DNA from: Pseudomonas fluorescens HK44
GTDB taxonomy: Bacteria > Pseudomonadota > Gammaproteobacteria > Pseudomonadales > Pseudomonadaceae
Direction: 5' to 3'
Assembly: GCF_000217955.3 (NCBI RefSeq)
Contig: NZ_AFOY02000015.1
Span: 310,001 to 374,000 of the forward strand
DNA length: 64,000 bases
The notes below the pieces were generated by a model. The model ran no database searches. It was given only the letters and a program-made list of their open reading frames with translations, and was not told the origin of the DNA. Positions 16,473 to 25,722 of the stretch are shown here, in pieces. The position numbers were made by a program, and so were the translations under genes. How positions within the stretch are numbered: position 1 is the stretch's first letter; the number at the start of each line of letters is the position of its first letter.

Positions 16473-17348
16473 ATGCGCCTGCTCGCGGTGTTCATCAGTG
16501 CAGTGTTGTTGTGTTGCCAGGCGGTGCAGGCGCAGGTCCGCACCTTTGACCAAATGATCGCCGAAGGGGAGCTCAAGGTCGCGGTCTACAAGGATTTCGC
16601 CCCCTACAGCTTCGAAGACGCGGGCACGCCACGAGGGGTCGATGTTGAACTGGCCCGGGCGCTGGCCAAGGCGCTCGGTGTCCGTCTCACGCTGATCTGG
16701 GCACCGCCGGGAGAAAAGCTCGACGACGATTTGCGCGACTACATCTGGCGCGGCAGCCAACTGCGCAACCAGCAGTTGGCCGACCTGATGATGCGCGTAC
16801 CGTATGACCGTGACTACTCGCAAAAGCGCAACGAACTCGGTGAGCTGGAGAACGGCCATGTGGTGATGTTCGGGCCTTACCAGAACGAGCAGTGGCAAGT
16901 CGCTTACGACCGCCGTCGACTGGAGTCGGTAGGCAGCGTTGCGGTGTTCGAGCATCACCCCATCGGGGTTGAGGTCGACAGTGTGCCGTCGTTCTACCTG
17001 ACCTCGGTGTTCAACGGCATGCTCAGGGCCAGTACTCACCACTATCCGGGCGTACCCCAGGCCTTTGCTGCCATGAAGGCCGGCGAGGTCGATGCGGTGA
17101 TGGCGATGCGCGGCGAGATCGACTGGCAGGTGCACGAGGCGGCCGATCCTCAATTGGCGCTGGCAGAAAACGCCTACCCGAACATGGGCAAACAGCTCTG
17201 GGAGATCGGCATGGCGGTGCATGAAAGCAACCGTCAACTGGCCTATGCGGTAGAGGAAGCGCTGGAAGGCTTGATCCACGACGGCACGCTCAAGGCAATC
17301 TATGCCAGCTATGGCCTGCGCTATGACGTGCCCGACATGTACCAATAG
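16473..17348 (+). CDS. pedG: Quinoprotein-dehydrogenase-associated periplasmic binding protein (PedG/MoxJ-like)
   Basis: 291 aa with a signal peptide (MRLLAVFISAVLLCCQAVQA). It has the family-3 solute-binding fold: GELKVAVYKDFAPYSFEDAGTPRGVDVELARALAKALGV at the N-terminal lobe, and the second lobe with MKAGEVDAVMAMRGEIDW. This matches the MoxJ/XoxJ-type proteins coded beside quinoprotein dehydrogenases. XoxJ/MoxJ are believed to help activate the dehydrogenase or deliver cofactors rather than serve a transporter, and no ABC permease is next to it here. It overlaps no gene but starts 3 nt after exaB. Confidence 0.88.
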   Translation: MRLLAVFISAVLLCCQAVQAQVRTFDQMIAEGELKVAVYKDFAPYSFEDAGTPRGVDVELARALAKALGVRLTLIWAPPGEKLDDDLRDYIWRGSQLRNQQLADLMMRVPYDRDYSQKRNELGELENGHVVMFGPYQNEQWQVAYDRRRLESVGSVAVFEHHPIGVEVDSVPSFYLTSVFNGMLRASTHHYPGVPQAFAAMKAGEVDAVMAMRGEIDWQVHEAADPQLALAENAYPNMGKQLWEIGMAVHESNRQLAYAVEEALEGLIHDGTLKAIYASYGLRYDVPDMYQ

Positions 17349-17541
17349 CTATTGTGCCGGCTGTTGCGCTGCTGGCGAGCGCTGGCAGTACCGGCACTGA
17401 TGCTCCCCTCATCCTCGATATGTACTAAGGAACTAGCAATCTCCGCACTGCGAGCAATTGTTGCGCCAGCGGCGGCGCCCAAGAATCTGCGTCAGACCGG
17501 AGAAATTTCCGGGTACAACAATAACCGCAGAGGTAGCCGTC

Positions 17542-19317
17542 ATGACCCACCCCGTACGTCGTCAACCCTTCGCCCTCAGTGTGCTGCTCAGTGCCATGTT
17601 GCTGTCTGGCTCGGCCCTGGCCGCCGTCACCGATCAGGACATTCTCCAGGACCCGAAAAACCCCGGGCAGGTCGTCACCAACGGCCTCGGCGTCCAGGGG
17701 CAGCGCTACAGTCCGCTGGATATCCTCAATGTCAATAACGTGAAGGAACTGCGCCCGGTCTGGGCCTTTTCGTTCGGCGGTGAAAAGCAGCGCGGTCAGC
17801 AGGCGCAGCCGATGATCAAGGATGGCGTGATGTACATGACCGGATCCTACTCGCGGGTGTTTGCGGTGGATGCCCACACCGGCAAGAAACTCTGGCAGTA
17901 CGATGCACGCCTGCCGGACGACATCCGCCCGTGCTGCGATGTGATCAACCGAGGTGTGGCGCTGTACGACGACCTGGTGATTTTCGGCACCCTGGACGCC
18001 AAGCTCGTGGCCCTGAACAAGGACACCGGCAAAGTGGTCTGGAGCAAGAAAGTGGCCGACCACAAGGAAGGCTACTCCATCAGCGCCGCACCGCTGGTAG
18101 TCAACGGCAAGCTGATCACCGGCGTGGCCGGCGGCGAGTTCGGGGTGGTGGGCAAGATCGAAGCCTATAACCCGAAAAACGGTGACCTGCTGTGGACCCG
18201 GCCAACGGTCGAAGGACATATGGGGTACGTCTACAAGGACGGCAAGGCCGTCGAGAACGGCATCTCCGGGGGAGAAGCCGGCAAGACCTGGCCGGGTGAC
18301 CTCTGGAAAACCGGCGGTGCCGCGCCCTGGCTCGGCGGCTACTACGATCCGGAAACCAATCTGCTGCTGTTCGGTACCGGCAACCCGGCACCGTGGAACT
18401 CCCACCTGCGCCCTGGCGACAACCTCTATTCCTCATCGCGTCTGGCGCTGAACCCGGACGACGGCACCATCAAGTGGCACTTCCAGAGCACTCCGCACGA
18501 TGGCTGGGACTTTGACGGCGTCAACGAGCTGATCTCGTTCAACTACAAGGACGGCGGCAAAGAGATCAAGGCAGCGGCCACCGCTGACCGCAACGGCTTC
18601 TTCTACGTACTGGACCGCACCAACGGCAAGTTCATCCGAGGCTTCCCGTTTGTCGACAAAATCACCTGGGCCAGCGGGCTGGACAAGGACGGTCGGCCTA
18701 TTTACAACGAAGCCAGCCGCCCGGGCGCGCCGGGTAGTGAAGAAAAAGGCAGTTCGGTGTTTGTCGCGCCGGCTTTCCTCGGTGCAAAAAACTGGATGCC
18801 CATGGCCTACAACCAGGACACCGGGCTGTTCTATGTGCCGTCCAACGAATGGGGCATGGATATCTGGAACGAAGGCATCGCCTACAAGAAAGGTGCGGCG
18901 TTTCTGGGCGCCGGTTTCACTATCAAGCCGTTGAATGAAGACTACATCGGCGTGCTGCGCGCCATTGACCCGAAAACCGGCAAGGAAGTCTGGCGGCACA
19001 AGAACTACGCGCCGCTCTGGGGCGGGGTGCTGACCACCAAGGGCAACCTGGTGTTTACCGGTACGCCGGAAGGCTTCCTGCAGGCCTTCAACGCCAAGAC
19101 CGGGGAAAAAGTCTGGGAGTTCCAGACCGGCTCCGGCGTGCTCGGCTCGCCGATTACCTGGGAGATGGATGGCGAGCAGTACGTCTCGGTACTGTCCGGC
19201 TGGGGCGGTGCTGTCCCGTTGTGGGGGGGCGAAGTGGCCAAGCGGGTCAAGGACTTCAACCAGGGCGGCATGCTCTGGACCTTCAAACTGCCCAAGGACC
19301 TGGTTGCCAAGCATTGA
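17542..19317 (+). CDS. pedH: PQQ-dependent alcohol dehydrogenase, lanthanide (PedH) type
   Basis: 591 aa. Start at 17542 (MTHPVRRQP) with a GAGG box; a signal peptide ends near ALA-AV. An eight-bladed propeller with tryptophan-docking repeats (for example [27 protein letters not shown]). The adjacent-cysteine disulfide Cys131-Cys132 (RPCCDV) lies over PQQ. Metal ligands by alignment: Glu199 (GGEFGV), Asn281 (GTGNPAPW) and the catalytic base Asp323 in GWDFDGVNE. Asp325, two residues later, is the extra Asp diagnostic of lanthanide-dependent enzymes (Ser in ExaA/PedE, Ala in MxaF). The C-terminal third is nearly PedH-like. Periplasmic oxidation of primary alcohols and aldehydes, electrons to ExaB. 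This is the only such dehydrogenase in the window. Confidence 0.93.
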   Translation: MTHPVRRQPFALSVLLSAMLLSGSALAAVTDQDILQDPKNPGQVVTNGLGVQGQRYSPLDILNVNNVKELRPVWAFSFGGEKQRGQQAQPMIKDGVMYMTGSYSRVFAVDAHTGKKLWQYDARLPDDIRPCCDVINRGVALYDDLVIFGTLDAKLVALNKDTGKVVWSKKVADHKEGYSISAAPLVVNGKLITGVAGGEFGVVGKIEAYNPKNGDLLWTRPTVEGHMGYVYKDGKAVENGISGGEAGKTWPGDLWKTGGAAPWLGGYYDPETNLLLFGTGNPAPWNSHLRPGDNLYSSSRLALNPDDGTIKWHFQSTPHDGWDFDGVNELISFNYKDGGKEIKAAATADRNGFFYVLDRTNGKFIRGFPFVDKITWASGLDKDGRPIYNEASRPGAPGSEEKGSSVFVAPAFLGAKNWMPMAYNQDTGLFYVPSNEWGMDIWNEGIAYKKGAAFLGAGFTIKPLNEDYIGVLRAIDPKTGKEVWRHKNYAPLWGGVLTTKGNLVFTGTPEGFLQAFNAKTGEKVWEFQTGSGVLGSPITWEMDGEQYVSVLSGWGGAVPLWGGEVAKRVKDFNQGGMLWTFKLPKDLVAKH

Positions 19318-19378
19318 TCTGAACCGAGGGGAAGGCTGAATACCCCAAGGGCAAAACTACGACCAAATGACGAGAGTC

Positions 19379-19399
19379 CCCCTGCCAACGGCGCATTCG
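19379..19399 (+). promoter_or_regulatory. Candidate alcohol-regulon operator upstream of exaC
   Basis: CCCCTGCCAACG followed by GCGCATTCG, ending 74 nt before the exaC start. It aligns base for base with the nosP site (15 of 21 positions by eye). Confidence 0.5.
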
Positions 19400-19473
19400 T
19401 CCGGGCTGTGGGGCTCTCTACTATCGGTCTATCGCCTGTTGACCGACAGGCCTCGACCCAGCAGAGGTTCATC

Positions 19474-20994
19474 ATGATCTACGCTCAACCCGGAACACCC
19501 GGCGCCGTCGTTTCCTTCAAGGCCCGCTACGGCAATTTCATCGGCGGTGAGTTTGTCGCCCCGGTCAAAGGCCAGTACTTCACCACGACTTCACCGGTCA
19601 ATGGCCAGCCGATTGCCGAGTTCCCGCGTTCCACCGCTGAAGACATCGACAAGGCCCTGGACGCCGCCCATGCCGCTGCCGACGCCTGGGGCAAGACCTC
19701 GGCTCAGGATCGCTCGCTGGTGCTGCTGAAAATCGCCGACCGCATCGAACAGAACCTCGAAGTGCTCGCGGTGACCGAAACCTGGGACAACGGCAAGGCT
19801 GTGCGCGAAACCCTCAACGCCGATGTACCGCTGGCGGCAGACCATTTCCGCTACTTCGCCGGCTGCATCCGTGCCCAGGAAGGTGGCGCCGCCGAGATCA
19901 ACGAACTGACCACCGCTTACCATTTTCACGAACCGCTGGGCGTGGTCGGGCAGATCATCCCGTGGAACTTCCCGCTGCTGATGGCCGCCTGGAAACTCGC
20001 TCCGGCCCTGGCCGCCGGTAACTGCATCGTCCTCAAGCCGGCCGAGCAGACGCCGCTGTCGATCATGGTCTTCGCCGAGTTGATCGCTGATTTGCTGCCA
20101 CCGGGCGTGCTGAACATCGTCCAGGGCTTTGGCCGCGAAGCCGGCGAGGCCCTGGCCACCAGTAAGCGTATCGCCAAGATTGCCTTCACCGGGTCCACCC
20201 CGGTGGGTTCGCACATCATGAAGTGCGCCGCCGAGAACATCATCCCGTCCACTGTGGAACTGGGCGGCAAGTCGCCGAACATTTTCTTCGCCGACATCAT
20301 GCAGGCAGAGCCCGAGTTCATCGAAAAAGCTGCTGAAGGCCTGGTGCTGGCGTTCTTCAACCAGGGCGAAGTCTGCACTTGCCCATCCCGCGCGCTGGTG
20401 CAGGAGTCGATCTACGAACCGTTCATGGCCGAGGTCATGAAGAAGATCGTCAAGATCAAACGCGGCAACCCGCTGGACACCGACACCATGGTCGGCGCCC
20501 AGGCGTCCGAGCAGCAATACGACAAGATCCTCTCGTACCTGAAAATCGCTCAGGAGGAGGGCGCCGAGCTGCTGACCGGCGGTGCGGCTGAACGTCTTGA
20601 AGGCGATCTGTCGAGCGGGTATTACATTCAGCCGACCCTGCTCAAGGGCCACAACAAAATGCGCGTGTTCCAGGAAGAAATCTTTGGTCCGGTGGTGGGT
20701 GTTACCACGTTCAAGGACGAAGCCGAAGCCCTGGCGATTGCCAACGACAGCGAGTTCGGCCTCGGTGCCGGCCTGTGGACCCGCGACATCAACCGCGCCT
20801 ACCGCATGGGTCGGGCGATCAAGGCCGGTCGCGTCTGGACCAACTGCTACCACCTGTACCCGGCCCACGCCGCGTTTGGTGGCTACAAGAAGTCCGGCGT
20901 TGGCCGTGAAACCCACAAAATGATGCTCGACCACTACCAACAGACCAAAAACCTGCTGGTGAGCTACGACATCAACCCGCTGGGCTTCTTCTGA
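19474..20994 (+). CDS. exaC: NAD-dependent aldehyde dehydrogenase ExaC/PedI
   Basis: 506 aa. Start at 19474 ([10 protein letters not shown]) with AGAGG upstream. NAD-binding and catalytic motifs of the ALDH family: [30 protein letters not shown], general base Glu in VELGGKSPN, and the nucleophile Cys in [10 protein letters not shown]. The adjacent CTC cysteine pair is typical of ExaC/acetaldehyde dehydrogenase. It oxidises the aldehyde made by the periplasmic dehydrogenase once it enters the cytosol. An operator-like site in the 155-bp gap after pedH suggests its own promoter. Confidence 0.92.
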   Translation: MIYAQPGTPGAVVSFKARYGNFIGGEFVAPVKGQYFTTTSPVNGQPIAEFPRSTAEDIDKALDAAHAAADAWGKTSAQDRSLVLLKIADRIEQNLEVLAVTETWDNGKAVRETLNADVPLAADHFRYFAGCIRAQEGGAAEINELTTAYHFHEPLGVVGQIIPWNFPLLMAAWKLAPALAAGNCIVLKPAEQTPLSIMVFAELIADLLPPGVLNIVQGFGREAGEALATSKRIAKIAFTGSTPVGSHIMKCAAENIIPSTVELGGKSPNIFFADIMQAEPEFIEKAAEGLVLAFFNQGEVCTCPSRALVQESIYEPFMAEVMKKIVKIKRGNPLDTDTMVGAQASEQQYDKILSYLKIAQEEGAELLTGGAAERLEGDLSSGYYIQPTLLKGHNKMRVFQEEIFGPVVGVTTFKDEAEALAIANDSEFGLGAGLWTRDINRAYRMGRAIKAGRVWTNCYHLYPAHAAFGGYKKSGVGRETHKMMLDHYQQTKNLLVSYDINPLGFF

Positions 20995-21016
20995 CCCGCA
21001 AAAACGCCACAAACCC

Positions 21017-21106
21017 TGTGGGAGCGAGCCTGCTCGCGATGAGGCCAGTACAGTCGATATTGATGTTGACTGTTAGTCCGCTATCGCGAGCAGGCTCGCT
21101 CCCACA
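21017..21106. repeat. Inverted REP pair (REPIN) between exaC and pqqA
   Basis: TGTGGGAGCGAGCCTGCTCG at 21017 is repeated inversely, ending at 21106, with about 42 bp between units. It is the commonest REP type of the P. fluorescens group and separates exaC from the pqqA promoter. Confidence 0.9.
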
Positions 21107-21140
21107 TTGGTTTTGTAGGGTTCCAGTATCTGCGCGACAC

Positions 21141-21184
21141 CCCCTACCAAGGCACCCCACCGCCTCCTTCGAAAGTAGCATTCG
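21141..21184 (+). promoter_or_regulatory. Candidate alcohol-regulon operator upstream of pqqA
   Basis: CCCCTACCAAGG (21141-21152) and GAAAGTAGCATTCG (21171-21184), 66 nt before pqqA. The spacing between the two halves (32 nt start to start) nearly equals that of the exaB site (31 nt). Confidence 0.6.
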
Positions 21185-21250
21185 GACGCCAGTCCTCGCG
21201 TGTATTAATGCCTCTACCGGAATGCACCGGCACAAGAAGAGGATTGACCC

Positions 21251-21322
21251 ATGTGGACTAAACCCGCGTTTACCGACCTGCGTATTGGCTTCGAAGTGAC
21301 GATGTATTTCGCCAATCGTTGA
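21251..21322 (+). CDS. pqqA: PqqA, peptide precursor of pyrroloquinoline quinone
   Basis: 23-aa peptide beginning MWTKPAFTDLRIGFEVT. Glu15 and Tyr19 are in the conserved E-x-x-x-Y arrangement; these side chains are joined by PqqE and become the PQQ skeleton. AAGAGG lies 7 nt before the ATG. The peptide binds the chaperone PqqD for presentation to PqqE. It is the first gene of pqqABCDE and lies 54 nt before pqqB, a gap long enough for an attenuating structure, though none was clear. Confidence 0.95.
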   Translation: MWTKPAFTDLRIGFEVTMYFANR

Positions 21323-21376
21323 TGTTTCGTCCGGCCATCCGCGCGGTGGCCGGGCCTCTTGTCGGGAGCACTGTCC

Positions 21377-22291
21377 ATGCATATCCGCATTCTTGGTTCC
21401 GCCGCTGGCGGTGGTTTTCCGCAATGGAACTGCAACTGTCGCCAGTGCAGCGGCATGCGTAATGGCCGCCTGAGGGCGCAGCCTCGTACCCAGTCGTCGA
21501 TTGCCTTGAGTGACGATGGCGTGGACTGGGTTTTGTGCAATGCCTCACCGGACATCCGCACCCAGCTCGAGAGCTTCGCCCCCCTGCAACCGGCGCGCCG
21601 CTTGCGTGATACGGCGATTGCCGGGGTCGTGCTGCTGGACAGCCAGATCGACCATTGCACCGGTTTGCTCAGCCTGCGCGAAGGCTGCCCGCATCAGGTC
21701 TGGTGCACCGAGCGGGTTCATCAGGACCTGAGCAGCGGTTTCCCTTTGTTCAACATGCTCAGCCATTGGAATGGCGGTTTGCAGTGGCAGCCCGTCGGGC
21801 TGGACAGCACACCTTTTCACATTGCTGCCTGCCGGCATCTGTCCTGGCGGGCGATTCCGTTGCGCAGCAACGCACCCCCGTATTCGCCCAATCGCGGCAA
21901 CCCGCAACCGGGCGACACCATCGGCCTGTTCATCGAGGACCTGCGCAGTGGCGCCAGCCTGTTCTATGCCCCGGGCCTGGGCGAAGTCGATGCCGAGGTA
22001 CTGGGCTGGATGCAGCGCGCCGACTGCCTGCTGCTCGACGGCACGCTGTGGCGCGACGATGAAATGCGCCTGTGCGAAGTCGGCCAGAGCCTGGGCAGCG
22101 AGATGGGCCACCTGTCACAAAGCGGCCCCGGCGGCATGCTCGACGTGCTGGAGGGGTTTGCCCGTCAACGCAAGATTCTCATCCATATCAATAACACCAA
22201 CCCGATCCTCGACGAAGACTCGGCCGAACGCGCCGAACTGGCACGGCGCAACGTTGAAGTGGCCTATGACGGCATGAGCATCGAGTTGTGA
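21377..22291 (+). CDS. pqqB: PqqB, metallo-beta-lactamase-fold enzyme of PQQ biosynthesis
   Basis: 304 aa. Start at 21377 ([19 protein letters not shown]) with GGGAG upstream. The two N-terminal cysteines of WNCNCRQC and the segment [15 protein letters not shown] (the degenerate HxHxDH region) are typical. [12 protein letters not shown] and [12 protein letters not shown] carry further metal ligands. PqqB hydroxylates the Glu-Tyr-derived intermediate, supplying the substrate of PqqC. Cytosolic. The gene is 35 nt from pqqC, in the pqq operon. Confidence 0.94.
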   Translation: MHIRILGSAAGGGFPQWNCNCRQCSGMRNGRLRAQPRTQSSIALSDDGVDWVLCNASPDIRTQLESFAPLQPARRLRDTAIAGVVLLDSQIDHCTGLLSLREGCPHQVWCTERVHQDLSSGFPLFNMLSHWNGGLQWQPVGLDSTPFHIAACRHLSWRAIPLRSNAPPYSPNRGNPQPGDTIGLFIEDLRSGASLFYAPGLGEVDAEVLGWMQRADCLLLDGTLWRDDEMRLCEVGQSLGSEMGHLSQSGPGGMLDVLEGFARQRKILIHINNTNPILDEDSAERAELARRNVEVAYDGMSIEL

Positions 22292-22326
22292 AAGCGTTGC
22301 TCCCACCGTTCCCCCGGAGAACCGAG

Positions 22327-23079
22327 ATGACTGATACCCCACTGGCCCCCGCCGAGTTCGAACAGGCACTGCGCGCCAAGGGCGCCTATTACCATATTCA
22401 CCATCCGTTCCATCAGGCGATGTACGCCGGGCGTGCCACGCGTGAGCAGATCCAGGGCTGGGTCGCCAATCGCTTCTATTATCAGGTCAACATTCCGCTC
22501 AAGGATGCGGCGATTCTGGCCAATTGCCCGGATCGCGACGTGCGTCGGGAATGGCTGCAGCGCCTTGTCGACCACGACGGCGTTCCCGGCAGCGAGGGCG
22601 GAATCGAGGCCTGGCTGCGGCTGGGGGAGGCGGTGGGACTGGCGCGTGAGCAGATGCTGTCCCAGGAAATGGTCCTGCCGGGGGTGCGCTTTGCGGTGGA
22701 TGCCTACGTCAATTTTGCCCGTCGCGCCTGTTGGCAGGAGGCGGCCAGCAGCTCGCTCACTGAACTCTTTGCACCGCAGATCCATCAATCCCGACTCGAC
22801 GCCTGGCCGCAGCACTACCCGTGGATCGACCCTGCCGGCTACGAGTACTTCCGCACACGCTTGAGCCAGGCGCGGCGTGATGTCGAGCATGGCTTGCGCA
22901 TTACCCTGGCGCATTACGTCACGCGTGAGGGGCAGCAGCGGATGCTGGAGATTCTGCAATTCAAGCTCGACGTGCTGTGGAGCATGCTCGATGCCATGAG
23001 CATGGCCTATGAACTGGAGCGCCCGCCGTACCACAGCGTCACCCGCGAAGCGGTCTGGCATCGGGGGATCGTTCTGTGA
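22327..23079 (+). CDS. pqqC: PqqC, final oxidase of PQQ biosynthesis
   Basis: 250 aa. Start at 22327 with CCGGAG upstream. An all-helical TenA/haem-oxygenase-like fold: [28 protein letters not shown] carries the active-site His and Tyr residues, and [25 protein letters not shown] is the typical second half. It catalyses cofactorless ring closure and eight-electron oxidation of the last intermediate to PQQ. It overlaps pqqD by 4 nt (GTGA), implying coupled translation. Confidence 0.95.
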   Translation: MTDTPLAPAEFEQALRAKGAYYHIHHPFHQAMYAGRATREQIQGWVANRFYYQVNIPLKDAAILANCPDRDVRREWLQRLVDHDGVPGSEGGIEAWLRLGEAVGLAREQMLSQEMVLPGVRFAVDAYVNFARRACWQEAASSSLTELFAPQIHQSRLDAWPQHYPWIDPAGYEYFRTRLSQARRDVEHGLRITLAHYVTREGQQRMLEILQFKLDVLWSMLDAMSMAYELERPPYHSVTREAVWHRGIVL

Positions 23080-23348
23080 GCGGCATCGAACGTCAACTGT
23101 CACCGGCACTGCGCCGTGGCTTTCGCCTGCAGTGGGAAGCACGTCAGGATTGCCATGTGCTGCTCTACCCGGAAGGCATGATCAAACTCAACCGCAGTGC
23201 CGGCGAGATCCTCAGCCTGGTGGACGGTCAGCGCAATGTGACGTCGATCATCGAGCAACTGGCGGCGCGTTTCCCCGGGGTGCCGGGGATCGATGAAGAT
23301 GTGCTGGCGTTTCTGGAGGTGGCCCATGCTCAATTCTGGATTGAATGA
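23076..23348 (+). CDS. pqqD: PqqD, peptide chaperone for PqqA
   Basis: 90 aa with a GTG start inside the pqqC stop. The sequence [35 protein letters not shown] is the conserved RiPP recognition element; it binds PqqA and presents it to PqqE. The length fits stand-alone PqqD. It overlaps pqqE by 23 nt, so the three proteins are made together. Confidence 0.94.
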   Translation: MSGIERQLSPALRRGFRLQWEARQDCHVLLYPEGMIKLNRSAGEILSLVDGQRNVTSIIEQLAARFPGVPGIDEDVLAFLEVAHAQFWIE

Positions 23349-24468
23349 CCTGCGTCCGGGCCCGCCGCTGTGGCTGCTGGCGGAACTGACTTATCGCTGC
23401 CCGTTGCAATGCCCGTATTGTTCCAACCCCTTGGACTTTGCCGGGCACGGCGAGGAATTGAGCACTGCCGAGTGGATCCGCGTGTTCCGCGAGGCCCGGG
23501 ACATGGGCGCTGCGCAACTGGGGTTTTCCGGTGGCGAACCGTTGGTACGACAGGACCTGGCTGAGCTGATCAAGGCCGCCCGGGACATGGGCTATTACAC
23601 CAACCTCATCACCTCGGGGATCGGCCTGACCGCGCGCAAGGTCCGGCAGTTCAAGGAGGCCGGACTGGACCATATCCAGATCAGCTTCCAGGCCGCCGAC
23701 GAGGCAGTCAACAACATGCTCGCCGGCTCGCGCAAGGCATTTGCCCAGAAGCTGGCGATGGCCCGGGCGGTGAAGGCCCAGGGCTATCCGATGGTGCTGA
23801 ACTTCGTCACCCATCGGCACAACATCGATCAGATCGGACAGATCATCGAGCTGTGCCTGGAGCTGGAGGCGGATTTCGTCGAATTGGCCACCTGCCAGTT
23901 CTACGGTTGGGCCGAACTTAACCGCGTCGGCCTGTTACCGACCCGTGAGCAGTTGCAGCGTGCCGAACGCATCACCAACGAGTATCGCCAGCGCCTGGAG
24001 CAGCAGGGCCACCCCTGCAAGCTGATCTTCGTCACCCCGGACTACTACGAAGAACGCCCCAAGACCTGTATGAACGGCTGGGCCAACCTGTTTCTCGATA
24101 TCACCCCTGACGGCACCGCGTTGCCGTGCCATAGCGCCCGTCAGTTGCCGGTGCAGTTTCCCAATGTGCGTGACCACAGCATCGAGCACATCTGGAACGA
24201 CTCCTTCGGTTTCAATCGCTTTCGCGGCGATGAGTGGATGACCGAGCCCTGTCGTTCCTGCGATGAAAAACACCAGGACCTGGGTGGCTGCCGTTGCCAG
24301 GCGTTCATGCTCACCGGCGATGCCGCCAATGCGGACCCCGTGTGCAGCAAGTCACCGCACCATGGCAAGATCCTCGAGGCCCGCCGTCAAGCCGAAGCGC
24401 CGGGGCAGGGGATCGAGCAGCTGACCTTGCGCAACGAGAAGGCATCGCAGTTGATCTTTCGCGGCTGA
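23326..24468 (+). CDS. pqqE: PqqE, radical SAM enzyme joining Glu and Tyr of PqqA
   Basis: 380 aa. Start at 23326 (MLNSGLND) with TGGAGG upstream, inside pqqD. The radical SAM motif Cys25-x3-Cys29-x2-Cys32 (RCPLQCPYC) lies at the N terminus, with GGEP at the SAM site. The C-terminal SPASM region carries Cys residues at [22 protein letters not shown] and [10 protein letters not shown], for two auxiliary iron-sulfur clusters. It makes the C-C bond in PqqA. No pqqF/pqqG protease gene follows; it must lie elsewhere. Confidence 0.95.
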   Translation: MLNSGLNDLRPGPPLWLLAELTYRCPLQCPYCSNPLDFAGHGEELSTAEWIRVFREARDMGAAQLGFSGGEPLVRQDLAELIKAARDMGYYTNLITSGIGLTARKVRQFKEAGLDHIQISFQAADEAVNNMLAGSRKAFAQKLAMARAVKAQGYPMVLNFVTHRHNIDQIGQIIELCLELEADFVELATCQFYGWAELNRVGLLPTREQLQRAERITNEYRQRLEQQGHPCKLIFVTPDYYEERPKTCMNGWANLFLDITPDGTALPCHSARQLPVQFPNVRDHSIEHIWNDSFGFNRFRGDEWMTEPCRSCDEKHQDLGGCRCQAFMLTGDAANADPVCSKSPHHGKILEARRQAEAPGQGIEQLTLRNEKASQLIFRG

Positions 24469-24476
24469 GGCGCGGG

Positions 24477-24501
24477 CTACCCTTTGGTCTGATTGCATTC
24501 G
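24477..24501 (+). promoter_or_regulatory. Weak match to the alcohol-regulon operator upstream of ercA
   Basis: CTACCC (24477-24482) and TTGCATTCG (24493-24501), ending 57 nt before ercA. Only the two ends match the stronger sites, but the position is the same. Confidence 0.3.
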
Positions 24502-24558
24502 CAGCGGGATGCTTTAGGCTGGCCGTTACCTTCCAAAACAATAAAAACAGGCTTTCCA

Positions 24559-25722
24559 ATGAGCCAGAGTCTCAGCCAGCTGCGTAAATTCGTTTCACCT
24601 GAAATCATTTTCGGTTCCGGCTGTCGGCATAACGTCGGCAACTATGCCAAGACCTTCGGCGCGCGCAAGGTGTTGGTGGTCAGCGACCCCGGCGTGATCG
24701 CCGCCGGCTGGGTTGCCGATGTCGAGGCCAGCCTGCAGGCCCTTGGCATCGACTATTGCCTGTACAGCGCCGTGTCGCCCAACCCCAGGGTCGAAGAGGT
24801 CATGCGGGGGGCCGAAATCTACCGTGAAAACCACTGCGATGTGATCGTCGCCGTAGGTGGCGGCAGCCCCATGGATTGCGGCAAGGGTATCGGCATCGTC
24901 GTCGCCCACGGTCGCAGCATTCTCGAGTTCGAGGGCGTGGACATGATCCGCGTACCGAGTCCGCCGCTGATCCTGATCCCCACCACCGCCGGCACCTCGG
25001 CGGATGTTTCACAGTTCGTGATCATTTCCAACCAGCAGGAACGGATGAAGTTCTCCATCGTCAGCAAGGCCGTGGTGCCGGACGTGTCGCTGATCGACCC
25101 GGAAACCACCCTGAGCATGGACCCGTTTCTGTCGGCCTGTACCGGCATCGATGCCTTGGTGCACGCTATCGAGGCCTTTGTCTCCACCGGTCATGGCCCG
25201 TTGACCGACCCCCATGCGCTGGAGGCCATGCGGCTGATCAACGGCAATCTGGTACAGATGATCGCCAACCCGACGGATATCGCCCTGCGTGAAAAAATCA
25301 TGCTGGGCAGCATGCAGGCCGGCCTGGCGTTCTCCAACGCGATTCTCGGCGCGGTGCACGCCATGTCCCACAGCCTGGGCGGTTTCCTCGACCTGCCTCA
25401 TGGCTTGTGCAACGCGGTGCTGGTGGAACATGTCGTGGCGTTCAATTACAGCTCGGCACCGGAGCGTTTCAAAGTGATCGCCGAGACCTTCGGCATCGAC
25501 TGCCGGGGCCTCAATCATCGGCAGATCTGTGGGCGCCTGGTGGAGCACCTGATCGCTCTGAAACACGCCATTGGCTTCCATGAAACCCTGGGTCTGCACG
25601 GAGTCGGCACGTCTGACATTCCGTTCCTGTCCCAGCATGCAATGGATGACCCGTGCATTCTCACCAACCCCCGCGAGTCGAGCCAGCGTGATGTCGAGGT
25701 CGTCTATGGCGAAGCACTCTGA
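24559..25722 (+). CDS. ercA: Iron-containing alcohol dehydrogenase ErcA
   Basis: 387 aa. Start at 24559 (MSQSLSQLRKFVSPE). Group III (Fe-dependent) ADH: GGGSPMDCGKGIGI in the NAD-binding part, TAGTSADVS, and metal-binding His residues in CTGIDALVHAIEAF, HAMSHSLGG and DLPHGLCNA. In P. aeruginosa ErcA (PA1991) acts in the regulatory cascade for ethanol oxidation, together with the ErcS kinase. Its last 17 nt overlap ercS, so the pair is translationally coupled. Whether the role here is catalytic, regulatory or both is not visible in sequence. Confidence 0.9.
   Translation: MSQSLSQLRKFVSPEIIFGSGCRHNVGNYAKTFGARKVLVVSDPGVIAAGWVADVEASLQALGIDYCLYSAVSPNPRVEEVMRGAEIYRENHCDVIVAVGGGSPMDCGKGIGIVVAHGRSILEFEGVDMIRVPSPPLILIPTTAGTSADVSQFVIISNQQERMKFSIVSKAVVPDVSLIDPETTLSMDPFLSACTGIDALVHAIEAFVSTGHGPLTDPHALEAMRLINGNLVQMIANPTDIALREKIMLGSMQAGLAFSNAILGAVHAMSHSLGGFLDLPHGLCNAVLVEHVVAFNYSSAPERFKVIAETFGIDCRGLNHRQICGRLVEHLIALKHAIGFHETLGLHGVGTSDIPFLSQHAMDDPCILTNPRESSQRDVEVVYGEAL

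Noticed and set aside
15891..17345. Minus-strand open frame of 484 codons opposite exaB and pedG
   Set aside because: Antisense to two well-defined genes; composition (HR- and GV-rich) is typical of shadow frames.
17542..19317. Calling the dehydrogenase the calcium enzyme ExaA/PedE
   Set aside because: The residue two after the catalytic Asp is Asp (WDFDG) and the C-terminal sequence follows PedH.
19591..21012. Minus-strand open frame of 473 codons opposite exaC
   Set aside because: Shadow of exaC; no motifs and no ribosome site.
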